From Chersky-265 sp035275285 (GTDB lineage Bacteria; Fibrobacterota; Fibrobacteria; UBA11236): 9,786 bases of DNA. A program made the position numbers and the translations under genes. Below are positions 5,472-9,786 of this stretch, piece by piece (the first letter of the stretch is position 1; each line of letters starts with the position of its first letter). Below the pieces are notes generated by a model. It was not told the origin of the DNA and did not search any database. It worked only from the letters and a program-made list of their open reading frames with translations. Location of the stretch: the NCBI GenBank assembly GCA_035275285.1, contig DATENA010000063.1, positions 1-9,786 of the forward strand. The letters are read 5' to 3'.

Positions 5472-7274
5472 ATGCAAATAGGAAAAAGGGGGAAGATTTT
5501 GAACACTACGGTAAAACTCGCGGCCACGCTCCTGGCGGTTTCGGCCCTCCATCTGAAAGCGGACGCACAATGCGTCAAACCGGCGGACACGGAGTGGAAG
5601 AAGGTCACCCTGGTGGACCAAAATTCCCCGGTAAAATTGAATAAGCCGGTAAGCATGTCGGTTTTGCCCGATGGGCGGGTGTTCCTCGGCGAAATGTGGA
5701 CCGGAAAGATTATGCTTTTCACTCCGGGTACCGGAGTGACGGAAGCGGGAATGGTGCCGGGCTCAGTGGGAGCTGTGGGGGGCCTTTACCGGGACGGTGC
5801 GGGAAACGGCTCGGAAGGTGTGGAAAACGGACTGCTGGGGATCGCGGCGGATCCCGACTTTGCCCACAACAATTGGGTGTATTTATTCTACTCCCGGAAG
5901 ACAAAAGACTCCAGCTATATCGCCGGAGACGGTGGTATAAACCCCCATGAGCATGTGTTGGCGCGCATGACCTTTGCCAACGGCAAGCTGGGCAATCCCA
6001 AGGACATCCTGTCCTTTGCGCGACTGACCAAGCGCCATGCCGCTGGGGGCATCTCCTTCAACAGTGCCACGGGTGAACTGTTCATCCCCACCGGAGATGA
6101 TGTTTATCCGAGCGATCTCAAGACGCATTGGGGGGGCCGCAATGAGGCCCAAGCTTATTTGAACGACTTGAGAAGTGCGGCCAATACCAATGACTTGCGG
6201 GGCAAGGTGCTGCGCATCAAGCCCATTCCGTTCCCGGACAACCAGACTCCGGCAATGGGCGTGGGCACTACTTATTCCATTCCGGTGGGGAACTTGTTCC
6301 CTGTGGGGAAGGATAGCACTCGCCCCGAGATCTACACCATGGGGCATCGCAATCCCTATAAGATTAAAATCGACCCTGTTTCCGGAGTCGGCTTGATCGG
6401 CGAAGTGGGACCGGATGCCGGGGGACCGGATCCCGCCCGCGGCCCCACGGGATCGGACGAGTTCAACCTGGTGACCGGATCGGGCAATTATGGCTGGCCC
6501 TTTGCCATTGCCGACAACCAGCCCTATATCGCCTATGACGGCGAGGCCTATACCAAGGGCACGATATTCGATTTGTCGAACCTCAAGAATAAATCGAAGT
6601 TCAATACCGGCATCACGAATCTGCCCCCGGCCATCGGCGCGTTTGGATATTATAACGCGCGCAACTCCCAAACCGGCGCCAACACCGCCTTCGGCAACGG
6701 CGCGGAAACGGCCATATCGGGTCCCTATTACCGCTTCGACGCTGCCAAGCCTGATGCCAAGATGCCGGCTTTTTTCAACGGCAAATTCATCGTGGGCGAT
6801 TGGAGCCGGAACACAGTCTGGTCCTTGGAACTGAACAGTAACAAAACGCTCAAGAAGGTGGAGAAGCTGTGGGACGTACCCAGTATCATTGACCTGGCTA
6901 TCGGACCCGATGGGGATTTGTACGTGCTCCAGTATGCGTCGACCGGGGGCTACGGGGCCCCGAACAACAGCGGCGTCCTGTTTAAAATGCAATACAACAA
7001 ACCCCAATATGCGGCTAATCTTTGCTCTCAGTATGTCTTGACCGCCGCCGACGGCACCGGCCTCGCGGCTGCCCAAGGCCCCGCCCGGGCAAGCCACCCA
7101 CGCCTCCTTGTGAACCTGGCCTCCGGCTTGTCCTTCCAGGCGCCCGCCGGGTCCGCCAAGGGCTTGCTCTATAGCTTGAAAGGCGATAGGATCTGGGAAG
7201 GGCGCGTACAAAGCGGCCTGCTCACTTTGCCCCGCTCCCTGGGCGCCAATCTCGGCTTCTTGCAATTCCAGTAG
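5472..7274 (+). CDS. PQQ-dependent sugar/sorbosone dehydrogenase-like secreted beta-propeller
   Basis: This encodes 600 residues from ATG 5472. A TTG at 5499, preceded by GGGGGAAG, is a rival start; both give a signal peptide (basic KRGK, then a hydrophobic core to 'LKADAQ'), with cleavage near residue 33. The body (about 40-530) matches glucose/sorbosone dehydrogenases: 'GLLGIAADPDF', then a conserved 'H-A-A-G-G-I-S-F' with His189, 'GELFIPTGDD', 'LRGKVLRI', 'EIYTMGHRNPYKI' with Arg293, 'GEVGPDAGG', 'NYGWPF' and the last-blade 'DLAIGPDGDLYVLQY'. By position, His189 and Arg293 correspond to the catalytic His and the PQQ/substrate Arg of soluble glucose dehydrogenase. The expected reaction is PQQ-dependent oxidation of an aldose or alcohol in the periplasm or outside the cell. 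Residues 535-600 form an added beta-rich tail ('LLYSLKGDRIWEGRV') like the tail of the next gene's product. The cytochrome encoded 19 bases downstream is a likely electron acceptor. No PQQ synthesis gene is seen here, so the true cofactor and substrate are open. Confidence 0.85.
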   Translation: MQIGKRGKILNTTVKLAATLLAVSALHLKADAQCVKPADTEWKKVTLVDQNSPVKLNKPVSMSVLPDGRVFLGEMWTGKIMLFTPGTGVTEAGMVPGSVGAVGGLYRDGAGNGSEGVENGLLGIAADPDFAHNNWVYLFYSRKTKDSSYIAGDGGINPHEHVLARMTFANGKLGNPKDILSFARLTKRHAAGGISFNSATGELFIPTGDDVYPSDLKTHWGGRNEAQAYLNDLRSAANTNDLRGKVLRIKPIPFPDNQTPAMGVGTTYSIPVGNLFPVGKDSTRPEIYTMGHRNPYKIKIDPVSGVGLIGEVGPDAGGPDPARGPTGSDEFNLVTGSGNYGWPFAIADNQPYIAYDGEAYTKGTIFDLSNLKNKSKFNTGITNLPPAIGAFGYYNARNSQTGANTAFGNGAETAISGPYYRFDAAKPDAKMPAFFNGKFIVGDWSRNTVWSLELNSNKTLKKVEKLWDVPSIIDLAIGPDGDLYVLQYASTGGYGAPNNSGVLFKMQYNKPQYAANLCSQYVLTAADGTGLAAAQGPARASHPRLLVNLASGLSFQAPAGSAKGLLYSLKGDRIWEGRVQSGLLTLPRSLGANLGFLQFQ

Positions 7275-7293
7275 TATAAGGTAAACCATCATC

Positions 7294-8745
7294 ATGCGTA
7301 AATCTCTTCTCGCTATTTGCAGGCTGTCTTTCCTACTGGTCGGCGCGGTTCCCGCGCTGACTCCGGCCGCCTGGAACCATTTCGATCCCGGCGATACGGC
7401 CAAGGTTCCCAAGAAATTCTCCCAGACCGGCTTCTACTCCAATATGCCGAATAAGACGGTCACCCCGGAGGCCGCGGCTTTCGAGGTGAACACGCCCCTG
7501 TGGAGCGATAACGCCGTGAAGAGCCGGTGGATTCTGCTGAAGCCCGGATCCGCGAAGGTGAAGTTCGATCCGGACAGCGATTATTACGAGTATCCGGACG
7601 GCGCCGTTTTCGTCAAGCTGTTCCAGCATGACACCATTCCCGGCAACGCGGCTTCGCGCATTTTCTGGGAAACCCGCGTGCTGGTCAACAAGAAGACGCT
7701 GGATTCCAACTCGATGAAAACGTTCGATTATTGGTACGCCTTCAGCTACAAATGGAAACCCGACGGTTCCGAGGCGTACCTGGTGTCCCCGGAGAATGGC
7801 TTGGATACGTCCATGACCCTCTGGGTCAACAATAAGAAGACGTTCCGGAAATGGAGCTTCCCCTCGAAGAATGCGTGCAACCAATGCCACCGTCAATACG
7901 AAAAGGACATGGATGCCTTCCAGGGCCGGGCCGTGCTGGGTTTCTATACGCCCCAACTGAACCGCCCCAGCGTGGGCGACACCAACAACCAGATCACCAG
8001 GCTTTTCCAAAAGGGCATCCTGGCCTGGTCCAAGCCGACTCCCAACAAGGCCGAAACAGCCAAGATGCCGAAATGGGCCAAGGACGATGATGGGACCGCG
8101 AGTTTGGACCTCCGCGCCCGGGCCTATATCGCCGCCAATTGCTCCGGCTGCCATGGAGAGCGGGGCAAGGGCACCGATGCCACGCCTCATGTGACGGACT
8201 TGAATTATGATTTCTTCAAGCTCGCGGGTGGTACTTTGACCCCGTCCATGGAGTTGCGGAACGTGTCGGTGGGAATCTTTGATTTGGAGCCCATCACCTT
8301 GAACGGCAAGAAAATCGAGCCCGCTTTGATAGTGCCCGGTCATCCGGAGATCTCCGTGCTCCTGTACCGCATGAAGCACCGCAACCGCCTGACCCCCGAC
8401 TCCGTGGGTGCCTTTACGCGGGATCCGGGCCAGATGCCCCCGTTGGGCGTGTTCGAAGAGGATACCGTGGCCACCAAGATGATCGCCCAGTGGATCACCA
8501 GCCTGCCCGAGGTGGCTTCGATCCGGAATGGAAGCGCGGGACCTGTCGCCGGGGCTCCCGTTCTGCATGGAAACATCCTATCCTTGCACGCCACTCCGGG
8601 AGCCAAGGTGTCTTTGATGGGTCTGGATGGACGCAAGCATGCCCTGACGGAGATATCCGAAGGGCGCTACCGTCTGCCTGCGGGGCTTGCGCCCGGCCTG
8701 TACCTTGTGGGCGCCGGCAGCCGGACTTTTAAGTTGATGCTGTAG
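7294..8745 (+). CDS. Secreted c-type cytochrome with two CxxCH motifs (SO2930/HNE_0200-like)
   Basis: This encodes 483 residues. The N-terminus (MRKSLLAICRLSFLLVGAV, then PALTPAA) is a Sec signal peptide. The mature protein has the order seen in the SO2930/HNE_0200-type family: 'FEVNTPLWSDNAVKSRWILL' (about 63-82), 'EYPDGAVFVKLF', 'ETRVLVNK', 'WSFPSKNACNQCH' and later 'AANCSGCH'. Haem-c sites are C195-NQ-C198-H199 and C283-SG-C286-H287. A 'GQMPPLG' near Met381 offers a sixth ligand for the second haem and precedes the final helix 'ATKMIAQWITSLP'. Residues about 425-483 form a beta-rich tail ending 'LAPGLYLVGAGSRTFKLML', similar to Por/T9SS sorting domains. It follows the PQQ-type dehydrogenase by 19 bases and should be its redox partner in the periplasm or at the surface. 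The ribosome site is weak (AAGG, 12 bases off), so coupling to the gene before may matter. The family name is from memory of motif order; the haem motifs are direct. Confidence 0.85.
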   Translation: MRKSLLAICRLSFLLVGAVPALTPAAWNHFDPGDTAKVPKKFSQTGFYSNMPNKTVTPEAAAFEVNTPLWSDNAVKSRWILLKPGSAKVKFDPDSDYYEYPDGAVFVKLFQHDTIPGNAASRIFWETRVLVNKKTLDSNSMKTFDYWYAFSYKWKPDGSEAYLVSPENGLDTSMTLWVNNKKTFRKWSFPSKNACNQCHRQYEKDMDAFQGRAVLGFYTPQLNRPSVGDTNNQITRLFQKGILAWSKPTPNKAETAKMPKWAKDDDGTASLDLRARAYIAANCSGCHGERGKGTDATPHVTDLNYDFFKLAGGTLTPSMELRNVSVGIFDLEPITLNGKKIEPALIVPGHPEISVLLYRMKHRNRLTPDSVGAFTRDPGQMPPLGVFEEDTVATKMIAQWITSLPEVASIRNGSAGPVAGAPVLHGNILSLHATPGAKVSLMGLDGRKHALTEISEGRYRLPAGLAPGLYLVGAGSRTFKLML

Positions 8746-8759
8746 CGGCATAGCCTCTC

Positions 8760-8780
8760 GCGGCCGTGTAGGTCGGCCGC
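8760..8780. repeat. Short perfect inverted repeat after the cytochrome gene
   Basis: GCGGCCG, seven-base loop, CGGCCGC, giving a 7-bp GC-only stem 15 bases after the cytochrome stop. There is no T-run directly after it (only ATTTT about ten bases on). It may assist the better terminator downstream or protect the 3' end of the message. Confidence 0.45.
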
Positions 8781-8798
8781 TCAACGCATTTTGGAATA

Positions 8799-8838
8799 GG
8801 GCTTGCTCGATTCGCCTTCGAGTCGGCAATGCCCTTTT
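8799..8838 (+). terminator. Rho-independent terminator closing the dehydrogenase-cytochrome operon
   Basis: A long hairpin: inner stem 8808-8814 with 8819-8825 around a CCTT loop (one G-T pair), extended by 8799-8806 with 8826-8834 through two single-base bulges (8807 and 8830). That makes about 15 paired bases. TTTT follows at 8835-8838. It begins 54 bases after the cytochrome stop, and the composition changes to AT-rich just beyond it. Confidence 0.7.
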
Positions 8839-8942
8839 GGATTCCCTTGATGAAAAACTATTTTCGGTAAGGCAAAAACCAAAGCAAATTGACTTGAGAC
8901 AAGTGGATGAGTCGCTTCTTAAAATAAGGAAAGACCGGCACA

Positions 8943-9398
8943 ATGGGAAAAGGGATACGATTTCGCCCTGAGGAATACTACGAGGCATCTCATGAAAGGT
9001 TGAGGGCGGGAATCGCCCTGCATCAAAACTCAGAATATTCAAGTTCCATTTATCTTTTCGGAGTGGCGATCGAGTGCATATTGCGAGCATACATCACAGC
9101 AGATAGCAAGGAATTTGATGAAAAGCACGTTCTTCCAAGGCTGTTTACATCCAGTGGAATAGAAAACTTGGTCGACGACAAAATACGCCAAAAAATGGCG
9201 GCTGCCATGGGAAACGTCTGGGCTCGTTGGAAGAATGATTTTCGGTATGCGTCCCGCCGAAAAATAGAAGGGATTTATCGAAAATCCAATTTACCAAAGC
9301 CAAAAGGGGACTTCTTGAAAGAAAATTCAAGGATAATCCTAGACGCCGCATCACTTATCGTAACCAAGGGGATCGAAAAATGGCCAAAAAGGAATTAG
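8943..9398 (+). CDS. HEPN-like small helical protein
   Basis: This encodes 151 residues from ATG 8943, with a purine-rich AAGGA (8926-8930) somewhat far upstream. The N-terminal half reads as the long paired helices of HEPN proteins: 'YYEASHERLRAGIALHQNSE' (12-31), then 'YSSSIYLFGVAIECILRAYI' (32-51), where the 'A-x-E-C-x-L-R-A' segment matches the usual 'gvE.llKA' helix. A middle loop has 'KHVLPRLF', and 'WARWKNDFRYASRR' (about 93-106) matches the 'W....-R-Y' step common before the last helices. The classic HEPN ribonuclease motif R-x(4-6)-H is not seen at the usual late position; R21-x5-H27 exists but lies in the first helix and may be chance. No signal peptide is visible, so it is cytoplasmic. 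The gene ends inside the next one (19-base overlap), a sign of translational coupling. It is AT-rich against the left-hand genes. It could be a toxin, a nucleic-acid-binding accessory protein or a plain housekeeping factor. Confidence 0.7.
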   Translation: MGKGIRFRPEEYYEASHERLRAGIALHQNSEYSSSIYLFGVAIECILRAYITADSKEFDEKHVLPRLFTSSGIENLVDDKIRQKMAAAMGNVWARWKNDFRYASRRKIEGIYRKSNLPKPKGDFLKENSRIILDAASLIVTKGIEKWPKRN

Positions 9399-9646
9399 TT
9401 GAAAAGATCAAAAAAATAGTGAATGAAAAATATGCATTGGACTTCAATCTATCCGATCTTGAAATTTTGGATTCAGGAAAGGTCAGTGGATACGTCACTT
9501 CCGGATCATTTAAGGATACCCTTCAAGAAGATAGGCAAAAAATGGTTTGGGCCATTCTCAAGGAACACCTTTCCTCCGATGAATTAAATGAGATTTCTTT
9601 GATTTTGACAATGACTCCGGACGAACTCCAAGATGACGAAGAATAA
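9380..9646 (+). CDS. Small acidic protein with a BolA-like pattern, partner of the HEPN-like gene
   Basis: This encodes 88 residues from ATG 9380, preceded by AAGGGG (9366-9371) at eight-base spacing and overlapping the previous gene by 19 bases. It starts with a Lys-rich helix (KKELVEKIKKIVNEKY, residues 3-18), then two probable strands ('DLEILDSG', 'KVSGYVTSGSF'), a helix 'EDRQKMVWAILKEHLSS', a strand 'EISLILTMTP' and an acidic end 'DELQDDEE'. The order helix-strand-strand-helix-strand, together with 'S-x-x-F-x(6)-R-x-x-x-V-x-x-x-L' and a final 'T-x-T-P-x-E'-like end, resembles BolA (class II KH fold). The usual 'RHR' is 'RQK' here, so the family's iron-sulfur ligand His is missing. I do not recognise a named family. 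Because it is small, acidic and co-translated with a HEPN-like protein, an antitoxin or regulatory-subunit role is possible. Confidence 0.75.
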   Translation: MAKKELVEKIKKIVNEKYALDFNLSDLEILDSGKVSGYVTSGSFKDTLQEDRQKMVWAILKEHLSSDELNEISLILTMTPDELQDDEE

Positions 9647-9662
9647 GGACCACGGCCGATAA

Positions 9663-9706
9663 GTGGCGCATCGGATACCAGACCTTGGTATCCGTTCTCG
9701 GCGCAC
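9663..9706. repeat. Imperfect long hairpin after the small two-gene unit
   Basis: A perfect core stem GGATACCA (9673-9680) pairs with TGGTATCC (9686-9693) around GACCT. Outside it, after an uneven internal loop, GTGGCGC (9663-9669) can pair with GCGCAC (9701-9706) through one bulge. It lies 16 bases past the stop of the 88-residue protein. CCTTTAC follows, a poor T-run, so it may be a weak terminator or a structured recombination or repeat element. Confidence 0.5.
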
Positions 9707-9786
9707 CCTTTACAGCAAGGCGAACGGGTATTAGGAAGCAGAGATCGTGGGAATGGAAGCGCGTGCCCGCCGACAAGTGCGGGGGC

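Noticed and set aside
5883..7412. A 509-codon minus-strand open frame across the dehydrogenase gene
   Set aside because: It lies antisense to a well-supported beta-propeller and crosses into the next gene. There are no domain motifs.
7333..8568. A 411-codon minus-strand open frame across the cytochrome gene
   Set aside because: It lies antisense to a protein with a signal peptide and two haem motifs. The translation shows no family signature.
8943..9646. A classic HEPN-MNT toxin-antitoxin pair
   Set aside because: The second protein lacks the nucleotidyltransferase motif and has a different predicted fold; the HEPN-like protein lacks the usual late R-x(4-6)-H.
9640..9786. An integron attC site behind the small genes
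   Set aside because: The bulged hairpin prompted the idea, but I find no paired RYYYAAC and GTTRRRY core sites at its ends, and the cassette holds two overlapping genes.
1..9786. CRISPR arrays, tRNA or rRNA genes, insertion sequences
   Set aside because: On reading both strands I saw no regularly spaced direct repeats, cloverleaf-like segments, rRNA signatures or transposase genes.

Overview
The window looks like bacterial chromosome from a GC-rich, Gram-negative, envelope-rich lineage. A guess at the Fibrobacterota (FCB group) or a similar phylum rests on two secreted proteins with Por/T9SS-like C-terminal tails, and on weak, long-spaced ribosome sites before several plus-strand genes. This placement is an inference; there is no rRNA or other marker gene to settle it.

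Left half (1-4977, all minus strand, transcribed right to left): a type VI secretion (T6SS) VgrG cassette. In order of transcription it holds a VgrG spike, two tandem DUF2169 proteins (putative effector loaders), a small one-helix membrane protein, and a PAAR-like spike-tip protein cut by the left edge. From the first DUF2169 gene onward the genes are nearly contiguous (1-7 bases apart), with good Shine-Dalgarno sites and some non-ATG starts. No toxin or immunity gene is visible; the cargo probably lies just beyond the left edge.

Middle (4978-5471): a roughly 490-base, AT-richer divergent intergenic region. It contains short palindromes but no gene that I can support.

Right-centre (5472-8745, plus strand): a two-gene periplasmic or secreted oxidation module. 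A PQQ-type glucose/sorbosone dehydrogenase-like beta-propeller is followed 19 bases later by a protein with two CxxCH haem-c motifs of the SO2930/HNE_0200 kind. The pairing suggests that electrons taken from an alcohol or sugar substrate pass to the cytochrome. Both end in a short beta-rich tail. A strong bulged hairpin with a T-run (8799-8838) closes the operon.

Right end (8839-9786): a clearly AT-richer block, about 40% GC in sampled lines against about 65% in the vgrG gene. It carries two overlapping small genes, a HEPN-like helical protein and an 88-residue protein with a BolA-like secondary-structure pattern, followed by another long hairpin. This overlapping pair is the least explained and most interesting part of the window. 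It could be a two-component defence or toxin-antitoxin-like unit, but no activity can be proved from sequence alone.
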